64,000 nucleotides of DNA from Christensenella sp. UBA7703. GTDB lineage: Bacteria; Bacillota; Clostridia; Christensenellales; CAG-138. The position numbers and the translations under genes are program-made. Positions 1 to 8,282 of the stretch are shown piece by piece (positions within the stretch are counted from its first letter, which is position 1; each line of letters opens with the position of its first letter). The notes beneath the pieces are model-generated. The model did not search any database, was not told the origin of the DNA, and saw only the letters and a program-made list of their open reading frames with translations. The stretch covers positions 84,217 through 148,216 of the forward strand of contig DLGD01000030.1 in NCBI GenBank assembly GCA_002482505.1, given 5' to 3'.

Positions 1-392
1 AAAGCCCCCGTATCGTCCGGCGCCTGAATGCTGATGCCGATGCCGACATAGTCCCCCGCGTTGCTGGAGAGGAGTTGTTGATATTCCTCTTCCGTGAAAT
101 ACTGGGCGTACGGGTCGTCCAGCTTGCCGATCATGCCGCGCATCGCCGCATCCAGCAGCTTGTCGCTGTCCAGCTCTTTTTCATCATAGAAATAATATTG
201 GGAGTGGATGGTCTCGTATAATTCCTGCAATGCCGCGGACTCCAGCGAATCCGTCTTTCCGCGCTGACCCATGGTAAACACCATCGCGAACACGAGGATG
301 AGCACGATGGCAAAGCAGATGATAATCGAGATTGTGGAGTAATCCGGTCTTCTTGTGTTCGTAACCAATCGCTTCTTTCTGTTTTGCCGCAA
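1..392 (-). CDS. S41-family C-terminal processing peptidase, N-terminal part (cut by window edge)
   Basis: Reading the minus strand in the frame that ends at the window edge gives a basic N-terminus, one transmembrane segment (around ISIIICFAIVLILVFAMVF) and then the pre-PDZ region of CtpA/S41 proteases, with LDDPYAQYFTEEEY followed by VGIGISI. This family cleaves exported substrates on the outer face of the membrane. The PDZ and catalytic Ser/Lys lie outside the window. No ATG or GTG exists after the in-frame stop that coincides with the thrC stop codon, so translation must begin at a TTG: 392 (used here) or 368. Neither has a convincing ribosome binding site. The gene follows thrC closely on the same strand. 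Family assignment is confident; the start is not. Confidence 0.72.
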   Translation of the reverse strand, partial: MRQNRKKRLVTNTRRPDYSTISIIICFAIVLILVFAMVFTMGQRGKTDSLESAALQELYETIHSQYYFYDEKELDSDKLLDAAMRGMIGKLDDPYAQYFTEEEYQQLLSSNAGDYVGIGISIQAPDDTGA

Positions 393-434
393 GCGCTGCC
401 TGCGACGCCCGGCGTGCTTCGCGCCGCCCGGGTT

Positions 435-1910
435 TTACTGTTTGCCGAGGATCGGCGTGAGCACGCGTTTTGGCATGTCTGCCAGATCGCATACGTCCAG
501 ATGCCGTTCGGGTTTGCCGAATAATTCGCTCATGCTCTTCGGAATCGGTGCCCCCGAGAGGGACTTGAGCCGGTCCGCGTTGGCAAAGTCATCTTTCCCC
601 GCGGGCTCAAATGCGCCTAACACGTCGCTCGCAAACTTGTACGGGTTTGCGGTTGAGAGCAGCACCGTCTTTGTCTTGTCGCCGGTCTTTGCCGCATAGC
701 GTTCATAGACGCATTGCGCAACGGCGGTATGCGGGTCCATCAGATAGCCGGTCTGGTCGAAGATGCGGCGGATGGTCCCCAACGTATCCTCTTCCGTACA
801 CCAACCAGCGGAAAATGTCTTTTTGAGCTCGTCCAGCGCACTCTGCGACAGGGCATACATGCCCTTTCCCTTGAGTTCGCCCATCCATTTACGCACCAGC
901 GCGTCGTCCCTGTGCGCAAGTTCAAAGAGCAGGCGCTCCAGATTGGAGGAGATCAAGATATCGATTGAGCAACTCATGCTCTGAAAAAACGATCGGTTGC
1001 CGTCGTAAACGCCGCTTTCAAAGAAATCGGTGAGCACGTTGTTGCGGTTGGAAGCGCAGATGAGCTTATTGATCGGCAGCCCCATCCGCCGCGCATATTC
1101 GCCCGCGAGGATATCGCCGAAGTTGCCCGTCGGCACGCAGAAGTTGACCTTCTCGCCCGGCTGAATCTCACCGCTGGCCACGAGTTGCTGATAGCTCGTG
1201 AAATAATACACGATCTGCGGGAGGAGTCTGCCGAAGTTGATCGAATTTGCGCTAGAAAGGCGAACGCCCTCTTTGCTGAGCCGCTCTGCGATCTCTGTGG
1301 ACGCAAAGATTTGTTTCACGCCCGTTTGCGCGTCGTCAAAGTTTCCGCGAACGGCACAAACATCGACATTCGTGCCTTCCTGCGTCACCATCTGGAGGCG
1401 CTGCGCCTCGCTCACCCCGCCAAAGGGGTAGAACACCAGCACGCGCGTGCCTTCGACATCGCGGAATCCTTCCAGCGCGGCCTTGCCCGTGTCGCCAGAT
1501 GTGGCAACGAGGATATAGACCTGCTTGGTTTCGCCCGTCTGGCGGAGGGACGAGCACATCAAATGCGGAAGCATCTGGAGCGCCACGTCTTTAAACGCCA
1601 TCGTCGGCCCATGCCAGAGTTCGAGGATGTGTTCGCGCTCCGAGAGTTTAACTAGCGGCGTTACATCCGGATGATCAAAACTCTTGTAAGCCGCTGCGAT
1701 CATCGTTTGCAGTTCGGCGGAATCCGTTTCCGGCAGATATGCCTGCATGACGCGGTGCGCGGTTGCCAAATAGCCGCCGCGCACGCCGTTGTTCCATTCA
1801 ATTATGGGATACGATTCGGGTACATACAGTCCGCCGGAGGGGCTGATGCCGCGCACAATCGCTTCCGCAGCGGATGCGGGATCACCGCCTCGCGTGCTCA
1901 GGTAACGCAT
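435..1910 (-). CDS. thrC: Threonine synthase
   Basis: A 491-residue protein that converts O-phosphohomoserine to threonine with PLP, in the cytoplasm, as the last step of threonine synthesis. The N-terminus (MRYLSTRGG) and the motif HGPTMAFKD, with the PLP lysine at about residue 107, are those of the longer threonine synthase type found in bacteria such as E. coli. Further marks are ATSGDTGKAAL and VPTGNFGDILAGEYA. The length fits the family. An AAGGA lies about 13 nt upstream of the ATG, a rather long spacing. Other threonine-pathway genes (hom, thrB) are not in the window. The S41 peptidase gene starts within about 45 nt downstream. Confidence 0.95.
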   Translation of the reverse strand: MRYLSTRGGDPASAAEAIVRGISPSGGLYVPESYPIIEWNNGVRGGYLATAHRVMQAYLPETDSAELQTMIAAAYKSFDHPDVTPLVKLSEREHILELWHGPTMAFKDVALQMLPHLMCSSLRQTGETKQVYILVATSGDTGKAALEGFRDVEGTRVLVFYPFGGVSEAQRLQMVTQEGTNVDVCAVRGNFDDAQTGVKQIFASTEIAERLSKEGVRLSSANSINFGRLLPQIVYYFTSYQQLVASGEIQPGEKVNFCVPTGNFGDILAGEYARRMGLPINKLICASNRNNVLTDFFESGVYDGNRSFFQSMSCSIDILISSNLERLLFELAHRDDALVRKWMGELKGKGMYALSQSALDELKKTFSAGWCTEEDTLGTIRRIFDQTGYLMDPHTAVAQCVYERYAAKTGDKTKTVLLSTANPYKFASDVLGAFEPAGKDDFANADRLKSLSGAPIPKSMSELFGKPERHLDVCDLADMPKRVLTPILGKQ

Positions 1911-2034
1911 AGGTGTTTCGAGTTCCTTTTCTTGTGCAATGGTTCTGTTTTATGTCAATTGCAGCGTGTTCGTCACGTAAAATCGGAAAGATGGATGTGT
2001 AAAAGACGGATTTGTTGGAAACGTCTCCGTAATT

Positions 2035-2475
2035 TTACAGCAAATATTCCTTCATATAGGCCGGGACGGTCTCTTTGCTGCCGGTTATGCTCATGATTAC
2101 ACTGAGGTTATTCTTGCCGGAAAACTTTTTCAGGTCGTCGAAGAGTCCCTCAAGAGAGTCGAGTTCGTGGCCGATGATATTCAGAAGCCCATCGATATAG
2201 ATGGTCTCTAAATCAAAATCGCTCGCCGCAAGACCGCAAAGGAAACCATAAAGCATTTTCGGGGAAGTAATGCCATATTCCGTTGCGTTGATGAAGCGAG
2301 CTTTTCTGGAGAGGTCATAGATGTAACTCGTGTCGTTGTCAATGAAGATCGTGTTGCCTTTTGCAGTCAGGACAGACTTGTTCGCCATTTCGAGAATTTG
2401 CTTGGTCTTTCCTGTACCTTTTTCGCCGAAGATGACTCCAATCAAAGCTGTGGCCCTCCTTGTGCTTTTTTTCAT
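2035..2475 (-). CDS. Small P-loop NTPase-like protein of unknown function
   Basis: A 146-residue protein. A Walker A motif GEKGTGKTK sits near the N-terminus, and a hydrophobic strand ending in acid (ETIYIDGLLN) could be Walker B. The remainder shows no domain I recognise; it is too short for a full AAA+ or RecA fold. The ATG at 2475 was chosen over the upstream in-frame start (2523) because it follows an AAAGG at suitable spacing and puts the P-loop about 15 residues from the start. It lies between thrC and the deoB-punA operon on the same strand, with 124 nt separating it from thrC. Function is not inferable from the context. Confidence 0.75.
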   Translation of the reverse strand: MKKSTRRATALIGVIFGEKGTGKTKQILEMANKSVLTAKGNTIFIDNDTSYIYDLSRKARFINATEYGITSPKMLYGFLCGLAASDFDLETIYIDGLLNIIGHELDSLEGLFDDLKKFSGKNNLSVIMSITGSKETVPAYMKEYLL

Positions 2476-2576
2476 TATAAGCCTTTGACGGTTTGTTACG
2501 CAAGCGATTCGGACAAGTTTCACCCATATCTAGAATTCCATCAAAATTGAACCACAAATGGCACGCATTCGGGTTC

Positions 2577-2609
2577 AAAAAAAACGCCTGCGCATACGCT
2601 GCACAGGCG
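2577..2609 (-). terminator. Intrinsic terminator of the deoB-punA operon
   Basis: On the minus strand a CGCCTG/CAGGCG stem is followed directly by a run of eight U. It begins 16 nt after the punA stop codon. Confidence 0.85.
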
Positions 2610-2625
2610 CTTGATCCAACCGGGC

Positions 2626-3441
2626 TTAAAACACGTCGGTGACGATTCGATCCACCAGTTTGGTGAATTTTTCGGATGCAATCGCCGCGGTTTCCTGCAC
2701 CTCTTCGTGGCTCAGCGGCTGGTTGAGAATTCCCGCCGCCATGTTGGTAATCAACGAAATGCCGATCGTCTTGATGCCGCAGTGCGTGGCCGCAATCGCC
2801 TCCGGCACGGTGGACATGCCAACCGCGGAAGCGCCGATGGTACGCGCAAAGACGATCTCGGCGGGTGACTCAAACGTCGGTCCGGAGAACATCATATAGA
2901 CACCCTCCTGCAACGCAACACCTGCCGCCTTTGCAGCGAGACGAACCCGTTCACGTAGTTCTCGGTCATACACATTGGTTTGATCCGGAAAGCGCGGACC
3001 GAAATCCGCGTCGTTTTCGCCGATTAACGGATGCGAACCGGAAAAGTTGATGTGATCGGAAATCAGCATCAAATCTCCCGGCGAAAAGCTGAGATTCACA
3101 CCGCCCGCAGCGTTCGTGAGCAGGAGCTTTTCGACGCCGAGCCGCTTCATCACCCGAACTGCAAGCGCAATCTGGGACTGCGGATAGCCCTCATAATAAT
3201 GGAACCTGCCCTGCATGCAGATGACGGTTTTGCCAAAGAGTTCACCGATGACAAACCTGCCCTTGTGCCCTTCCACGCGGGACTGCGGGAAACCCGGCAG
3301 TTCGCTATAGTTCACAAAACGCTTGTTTTCGATCTTTTCGGCATATTCGCCAAGGCCGGAGCCTAAGATCAGACCGATTTTGCAATATTCGCCGCACAGC
3401 GGGGATAGAATCCCGACCGCGCGTTCGATTACTTCGTTCAT
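2626..3441 (-). CDS. punA: Purine-nucleoside phosphorylase (trimeric PNP type)
   Basis: A 271-residue cytoplasmic enzyme that splits inosine, guanosine and their deoxy forms with phosphate, giving base plus (deoxy)ribose-1-phosphate. Visible family motifs are LILGSGLGEYA near residue 27 (phosphate loop), the RVEGHKGRFVIGE segment, LTNAAGGVN, and the C-terminal block ISLITNMAAGILNQPLSHEEV. The length matches the low-molecular-mass PNP family. It follows deoB with only three intervening bases, so the two are co-transcribed: PNP supplies the pentose-1-phosphate that DeoB isomerises. A strong terminator follows. Confidence 0.95.
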   Translation of the reverse strand: MNEVIERAVGILSPLCGEYCKIGLILGSGLGEYAEKIENKRFVNYSELPGFPQSRVEGHKGRFVIGELFGKTVICMQGRFHYYEGYPQSQIALAVRVMKRLGVEKLLLTNAAGGVNLSFSPGDLMLISDHINFSGSHPLIGENDADFGPRFPDQTNVYDRELRERVRLAAKAAGVALQEGVYMMFSGPTFESPAEIVFARTIGASAVGMSTVPEAIAATHCGIKTIGISLITNMAAGILNQPLSHEEVQETAAIASEKFTKLVDRIVTDVF

Positions 3442-3444
3442 CCG

Positions 3445-4641
3445 TTATGCCTCATAGATGTCGCCGAGGAAGGACGTTCCGACGTTCCATTGTTCGCCCG
3501 TGAGATAATCCAGCACCGTGGCTCCAATATCGGCAAACGTTTTGCGCGTGCCGAGGTTGACGTTGGCCTTCACGTGCTTGCCCGCGACGACAAGCGGGAT
3601 ATATTCACGCGAATGATCCGTGCTTGCCGTTGTGGGATCGCAGCCGTGATCCGCCGTAATCATGAGAATGTCGCCCTCTTTCATCGCGCCAAGAATCCGC
3701 GGCAGCGCGGCATCAAACAATTCCAGCGCGGTAGCATAACCCTCGACATCGTTGCGGTGTCCGTAGAGCATGTCAAAATCGACCAGATTGGTGAAGATGA
3801 AGTCTCCCGTGCCCGCCTCGAGGAAGCGAACGGTCGCATCGATGCCCGAATGGTTATTCTTCGTGTGGTCAACAATGCTCACGCCGCGGTGGCAGAAGAT
3901 ATCCTCGATCTTGCCGACGCCGACCACGTCCATCCCGCGCTTGACAATCGCATCCAGAACCGTATCGGTAAACGGCTCGACGGCATAGTCCTTGCGGTTT
4001 TCGGTGCGCTTATACGCGCCGCTGGTTCCTTCAAACGGGCGTGCAATGACGCGGCCAACGAGGAAATTATCGTCGTTGAGCAATTCGCGCGCAACTTCGC
4101 AGATGCGGTACAGTTCCGGCAGCGGGATCACACCTTCGTGCGCGGCAATCTGGAACACGCTGTCTGCCGACGTGTAGACGATGGGCTTGCCGGTCTTCAC
4201 GTGCTCATCACCGAGCCGGGAAATGATCTCCGTGCCGCTGGCAACCTCGTTGCCGATCGTCCCACGTCCAATCTTTGCCTCGAACTCACGCAAAAAATCT
4301 TCCGGAAAACCGTTGGGATAGGTCTTGAATGCCTGCTTGAGCGGCAAGCCTGCCATCTCCCAATGTCCGCAGGTGGTGTCCTTCGCCTTCGTCAATTCCG
4401 CAAGGCGGCCATATGCGCCCTTTGGCGTCAGGTTCATCGAATCCAGCCTGCTGTTTTCAATCGCGGCAAGGCCCAACGCGGTCATGTTTGGCATATCCAG
4501 TCTTCCGCGTACTTTGCGGATATTTCCGAGCGTATGGGAGCCAACGTCGCCAAACTCCGCCGCGTCCGGCTGTTCCCCGATTCCAACGCTATCCAGCACG
4601 ATGACGATCGCCCGCTTCTTGCTTTCACTCTGATTACTCAT
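3445..4641 (-). CDS. deoB: Phosphopentomutase
   Basis: A 398-residue enzyme interconverting (deoxy)ribose-1-phosphate and 5-phosphate in nucleoside salvage. It belongs to the alkaline-phosphatase-like metalloenzyme fold: the first metal-site strand IVLDSVGIGEQPDA is at the N-terminus, and the C-terminal metal motif TADHGCDPTT is followed by STDHSREYIPL. The ATG at 4641 is preferred to the upstream in-frame start because GAGGTGA sits 5-6 nt before it. It is the first gene of a two-gene operon with punA, driven by a clear promoter about 75 nt upstream. Confidence 0.95.
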   Translation of the reverse strand: MSNQSESKKRAIVIVLDSVGIGEQPDAAEFGDVGSHTLGNIRKVRGRLDMPNMTALGLAAIENSRLDSMNLTPKGAYGRLAELTKAKDTTCGHWEMAGLPLKQAFKTYPNGFPEDFLREFEAKIGRGTIGNEVASGTEIISRLGDEHVKTGKPIVYTSADSVFQIAAHEGVIPLPELYRICEVARELLNDDNFLVGRVIARPFEGTSGAYKRTENRKDYAVEPFTDTVLDAIVKRGMDVVGVGKIEDIFCHRGVSIVDHTKNNHSGIDATVRFLEAGTGDFIFTNLVDFDMLYGHRNDVEGYATALELFDAALPRILGAMKEGDILMITADHGCDPTTASTDHSREYIPLVVAGKHVKANVNLGTRKTFADIGATVLDYLTGEQWNVGTSFLGDIYEA

Positions 4642-4716
4642 GTTGTTCACCTCATATGTATTCATTGAATTGTTGGTTTCTATTGTGTCCGATGAACTGT
4701 TTCACCGATTAACTAT

Positions 4717-4745
4717 AGTTTAGTATGATTTTTGTGCACAGTCAA
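4717..4745 (-). promoter_or_regulatory. Sigma-A type promoter of deoB-punA
   Basis: Minus strand: -35 TTGACT (4740-4745), 17-bp spacer, -10 TAAACT (4717-4722). The expected start lies about 70 nt before the deoB ATG. Confidence 0.7.
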
Positions 4746-4811
4746 TGAATCAAGGTGACTGGGTCACTCTCAAACGTTGCGCCATGCTGAATCATTTTCA
4801 TGATGAGCGTA

Positions 4812-4841
4812 CAAAAAAAGAAACCGCGCTGCCTGCGCGGT
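4812..4841 (-). terminator. Intrinsic terminator after spo0A
   Basis: A minus-strand stem ACCGCGC/GCGCGGT with a 5-nt loop, followed by TTCTTTTTTT. It lies 18 nt beyond the spo0A stop. Confidence 0.88.
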
Positions 4842-4859
4842 GAATGATCCAGGATACTG

Positions 4860-5618
4860 TCATCGTTTTAAGTAGGTCAATGCGCGCTGCGCCATCATCG
4901 CAACAAATTCCAAATTGCTTGGCTTTCCTTTATAATCATGAACGGTATAGCCGAAGTATTCACGGATGGTGTCCGTGTTTCCCCGCGTCCAGGCGATTTC
5001 AATCGCATTTCGCACCGCGTGCTCTACCAGCGGCGGGCGGGTGTTATAGATCTTTGCAACCGTCGGGTAGATGTCGTTGGTGATGCTCAGATCGACCGGA
5101 GATTCACTCATGGCATAGATACGAATGGCGTCCCGTAGATAATAGTACCCTTTCAGGTGCGCGGGCACGCCGATGGCGCGGATACCGGCGGCAATCTGGC
5201 TTTCCAGAATATCGACGACCTCATCCGCCTTCTCTGTCTCCCGCTCGTACAGGCGCATGAATTCGAGCACCCGCAGTTGCACGAGATCATATTTGAGTGG
5301 CTTGGTGAAGCAATAGATCACGCGGTCTTTGATGATTTGCAGCAGACGGTCGTCCGCCAGCGCGGTGGTTACAAAAACAAGCGGCCTTCGGTCTTCGCTG
5401 AGTTTTCCGATGAAGTCCAGCACGCAGATACCGTCAAGGTCATGCAGAAACAGGTCGAGTATCAGCAGATCCACATCGCGTGCAAATATGGTGTCAATCG
5501 CATCCCGTCCCGTAAACACACTCGGAAGCAGGCGAATATCTTCCAGGCTCTGAAAGGCCGCCTCAATTCCCTTCGCATCCGCGACGTTGTTGCTTGCGAT
5601 CAGCAGGTTCTTCTTCAT
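4860..5618 (-). CDS. spo0A: Sporulation transcription factor Spo0A (divergent)
   Basis: A 252-residue response regulator that in spore formers is phosphorylated by a relay or kinases and commits the cell to sporulation. The receiver keeps the phospho-acceptor Asp at about D55 (LLILDLFLHDLDG), a switch threonine (VFVTTAL) and the TKP lysine. The C-terminal effector domain is clearly Spo0A: GVPAHLKGYYYLRDAI, then IYNTRPPLVEHAVRNAIEIAW and FGYTVHDYKGKPSNLEFVAM. Two oddities: the acidic pair that normally binds Mg2+ (ADDN in B. subtilis) reads ASNN, and the recognition helix has Leu and His where B. subtilis has Arg211 and Arg214. The ATG at 5618 has GGGAG 5-6 nt upstream and is preferred over the in-frame GTG at 5630. 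It lies next to recN, but spoIVB, which usually sits between them, is missing. Confidence 0.93.
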   Translation of the reverse strand: MKKNLLIASNNVADAKGIEAAFQSLEDIRLLPSVFTGRDAIDTIFARDVDLLILDLFLHDLDGICVLDFIGKLSEDRRPLVFVTTALADDRLLQIIKDRVIYCFTKPLKYDLVQLRVLEFMRLYERETEKADEVVDILESQIAAGIRAIGVPAHLKGYYYLRDAIRIYAMSESPVDLSITNDIYPTVAKIYNTRPPLVEHAVRNAIEIAWTRGNTDTIREYFGYTVHDYKGKPSNLEFVAMMAQRALTYLKR

Positions 5619-5657
5619 GCACTCTCCCACGGCGTTTACGATTCAAAATCACTCGGT

Positions 5658-5667
5658 TTTGTCAAAC
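5658..5667 (+). promoter_or_regulatory. Candidate 0A box upstream of spo0A
   Basis: TTTGTCAAAC matches the Spo0A box (TTTGTCRAAW) at nine of ten positions and lies 40 nt upstream of the spo0A start. It may be an autoregulatory site. Caution: the recognition helix of this Spo0A differs from B. subtilis, so its site preference could differ. Confidence 0.4.
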
Positions 5668-5828
5668 GCCGTTGCCGAAATTGTTGAAAGGCAATCACAG
5701 AGCTCCGCACCAACAAATCAGCGTTTCTTCGATTCAAAAAGACAGTTTCGCCGCTGTTTCAACAAAAAAACATGAAATTCTGTGTTGTTCTTCTGTATTA
5801 AAACAATTTCAGCGGTGTTTCATGACCG

Positions 5829-5838
5829 TTTCGACAAA
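5829..5838 (-). promoter_or_regulatory. Candidate 0A box between recN and spo0A
   Basis: The minus strand reads TTTGTCGAAA, a perfect match to the classical Spo0A box consensus, about 210 nt upstream of spo0A and 17 nt beyond the recN stop codon. The 236-nt recN-spo0A gap otherwise holds A/T-rich sequence with no ORF. Confidence 0.5.
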
Positions 5839-5854
5839 TTGTACCCCATATCTG

Positions 5855-7561
5855 CTAAAAAATGCGCCGCATTGCCTCTTCTGCAGCGTCGATAAGCTGC
5901 TGCGCATGCTCCAGCGCGACAGAGTCCGCCCCCGCGCTGCCCATAATGCGGGCGATCTCTTTTGCGCGCTGCTCTTGGGTCAGCAGGACGGCATTGGAGC
6001 GCGTATGTTCACCCGTCTCTTCCTTATAGACCAGGTATTGCTGGCTGGCATATGCCGCGATCTGCGGTAAGTGCGTGATGCAGAGCACTTGATGGTTCCG
6101 CGATATCTGACGCATCTTGACGGCGACCGCGGTGCCGATTTGTCCGCTGATGCCGCTGTCGATTTCGTCAAACACCATGGTCGGGATTCCGTCGAGATCG
6201 GCCAGCACACTCTTAAACGAGAGCATGATGCGGGAGAGTTCGCCGCCGGACGCAACCTTGCTCAGCGCCTTTACCGGTTCGCCGCGGTTGGTGGAGAGTA
6301 AAAACTCGACATCGTCCGTGCCGTTTGCGGAGGGAATCTCGCCGGAAAGAGTCTCAAACTTAGCGGAAAACGCCGCGTGCGGCATGCCAAGATCGCTGAG
6401 CTCCGGCAACAGCCGTGCACTGAGCCGCTGCGCCGCCTGCTTTCGCAGATCGGAAAGTGCAAGGCTCAATGCGTCATATTCCGTTTTTGCCGCGGCATAG
6501 TCCGCCGCGAGCTGTTCCCTGCGCTCTTCCGCGTTGTCGATGAGCTCCAGTTCCTGCTGGCTCTTGTCGCGATACGTCAAGATCTCCTCAATATTCGCGC
6601 CATACTTGCGCTTGAGGATCGAGATCAACTCCAGACGTGTTTCAATTTCGTCCAGTGTGTCGGGTTCATACGAAAAATCAGTCCGATAGTCACGGAGCGT
6701 ATAGCTCGCGTCCTCAAGATCATAATACAATGCGTGCAGTTTTTCGGAGAGTTGTTGATAATCTGCGCTGAGCCGCGCGATACCGTCCAGCATGTGCAGC
6801 GCCATACTAAAGGAAGCAAGCGCGCCGCCGTTTTCCGCTTCGTCTCCGCTGAGTGCGGCGTTGGCGCCCTCGAGCCCTTCCATCACGGCCTGCGCGTTTT
6901 GCAGCAGCCCGCGCTGTTCTTCCAGCTGTTCCTCTTCCCCAATGGTCAGATTCGCCGCGTCGATTTCTTTGATTTGATAGGAAAGCAGGTCGATTCTTCT
7001 CGTGCGCTCCTGCTCATTGAACTGCGCAGCAGCAAGCAGCCGCTTTGCTTCGGTTGCTCTGTGATATGCCTGTGCGACGCGCGCTTTCACTTCCAGTGCG
7101 TCTCTGCCTGCAAAGCGGTCCAGCAAGCCGATGTGTTTTTTTTCATCGAGCAAAGACTGATGCGCGTGCTGACCGTGGATGTCCACCAACGCGTCGCCGA
7201 TGAGCTTCAGCGCGCCCGCGTTGATCAGCGTGCCGTTCGCTCTGCAAACGTTCTTCCCGCTGATGGAAAACTCACGATAGAGCGTGAGTTCGCCCTCTTC
7301 GCAGTCGATCCCCTGCTCTATCAGCACCTCAAACACAGGTTCCCCTGCCTGGAGCGCAAACGTCGCCTCCACGCTCGCTTTTTCCTCGCCGGATTTCACG
7401 AGTTCGCGGCTTGCGCGCTCGCCCAACACAAAATTGAGCGCCTCAATAATAATGGATTTTCCTGCGCCGGTTTCACCCGTCAGCACGGAAAACCCACCGA
7501 AAAACGCAATCGATTGATGATCGATCAGCGCTATATTATGGATGGATAACTCTTTGAGCAA
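5855..7561 (-). CDS. recN: DNA repair protein RecN
   Basis: A 568-residue SMC-like ATPase that acts early at DNA double-strand breaks. Walker A is GETGAGKS near residue 30 (after MLKELSIHNIALIDHQSIAF). A long coiled-coil-rich middle section follows. The C-terminal ABC half carries the signature SGGELSRIMLSFK and Walker B MVFDEIDSGISG, then CITHLPQIAAYA. Length and architecture are complete. It follows argR by about 128 nt and precedes spo0A, the standard Firmicute order. Confidence 0.97.
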   Translation of the reverse strand: MLKELSIHNIALIDHQSIAFFGGFSVLTGETGAGKSIIIEALNFVLGERASRELVKSGEEKASVEATFALQAGEPVFEVLIEQGIDCEEGELTLYREFSISGKNVCRANGTLINAGALKLIGDALVDIHGQHAHQSLLDEKKHIGLLDRFAGRDALEVKARVAQAYHRATEAKRLLAAAQFNEQERTRRIDLLSYQIKEIDAANLTIGEEEQLEEQRGLLQNAQAVMEGLEGANAALSGDEAENGGALASFSMALHMLDGIARLSADYQQLSEKLHALYYDLEDASYTLRDYRTDFSYEPDTLDEIETRLELISILKRKYGANIEEILTYRDKSQQELELIDNAEERREQLAADYAAAKTEYDALSLALSDLRKQAAQRLSARLLPELSDLGMPHAAFSAKFETLSGEIPSANGTDDVEFLLSTNRGEPVKALSKVASGGELSRIMLSFKSVLADLDGIPTMVFDEIDSGISGQIGTAVAVKMRQISRNHQVLCITHLPQIAAYASQQYLVYKEETGEHTRSNAVLLTQEQRAKEIARIMGSAGADSVALEHAQQLIDAAEEAMRRIF

Positions 7562-7689
7562 AGTCGACGCCCTCCCGTTTTCTTGAGCATCTACGTTGTT
7601 GTTCCTTCAAATATCAGTATTTCGCGCTCACGTTGAGAACCCCCGATTCGGAGGGCAACCCATGTGCAATCAAACCGCAAGAAGAATGC

Positions 7690-8139
7690 TTACTTGAGCA
7701 TTTTCTGGAATTTTTTGATGATATCGCCGACGCTCTTCGCGTCCCGAACGGCAATAAAAATCGTATTGTCTCCCGCAATGGAGCCGAGGATGTCCGGCCA
7801 CTTGAGGGTGTCCACCGCTTCCGCCGCGGCGTTTGCGCTGCCTGCGATGGTCTTGATGACGATCATGTTCCCCGCGCTGGTTACGGAAAGAACGCAGTTG
7901 CTGAACATGCGGATAAAGCGTTCCTGTAAATCTGCTTCCGCTTTCTCCACGGTTGCGTAGCGATAGCGGCCTTCGGGAGTGAGCACCTTGATGAGGCGCA
8001 GCTCCTTGATGTCGCGCGAGACGGTCGCCTGCGTCACAGAGAAACCATGGTCACGCAGTTTTCCGGCGAGTTCTTCCTGCGTTTCGATGTTTTCCGAAGC
8101 GATGAGTTTGGAAATCATATCATGCCGTTTTGCTTTCAT
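7690..8139 (-). CDS. argR: Arginine repressor ArgR
   Basis: A 149-residue hexameric arginine-sensing repressor. The N-terminal winged helix has IETQEELAGKLRDHG followed by VTQATVSRDIKELRLIKV, the ArgR DNA-binding signature. The C-terminal oligomerisation and arginine-binding domain ends with GSIAGDNTIFIAVRD. It is placed between nadK and recN as in many Firmicutes. Its likely targets are arginine genes elsewhere. The arginine-consuming polyamine operon in this window is a possible target, but I saw no clear ARG box there. Confidence 0.95.
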   Translation of the reverse strand: MKAKRHDMISKLIASENIETQEELAGKLRDHGFSVTQATVSRDIKELRLIKVLTPEGRYRYATVEKAEADLQERFIRMFSNCVLSVTSAGNMIVIKTIAGSANAAAEAVDTLKWPDILGSIAGDNTIFIAVRDAKSVGDIIKKFQKMLK

Positions 8140-8282
8140 GTTTCAATCCCCAATACAATAATAATAATGATGAGTGCACTTACGATGTCGAACTGAAAAC
8201 GCCGCATCGTTCCGGGTCTGGATAGGAGTTGTTATTTGGATGCCGAAGCATTTGTCCGGCATAGAGGCCAAGATTGAACGGC

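Noticed and set aside
3490..4668. 392-codon open frame on the plus strand
   Set aside because: It is the antisense shadow of deoB; the composition of this G+C-rich genome keeps opposite frames open. There is no ribosome binding site and no family resemblance.
6377..7549. 390-codon plus-strand frame
   Set aside because: Antisense to recN, whose motifs are complete.
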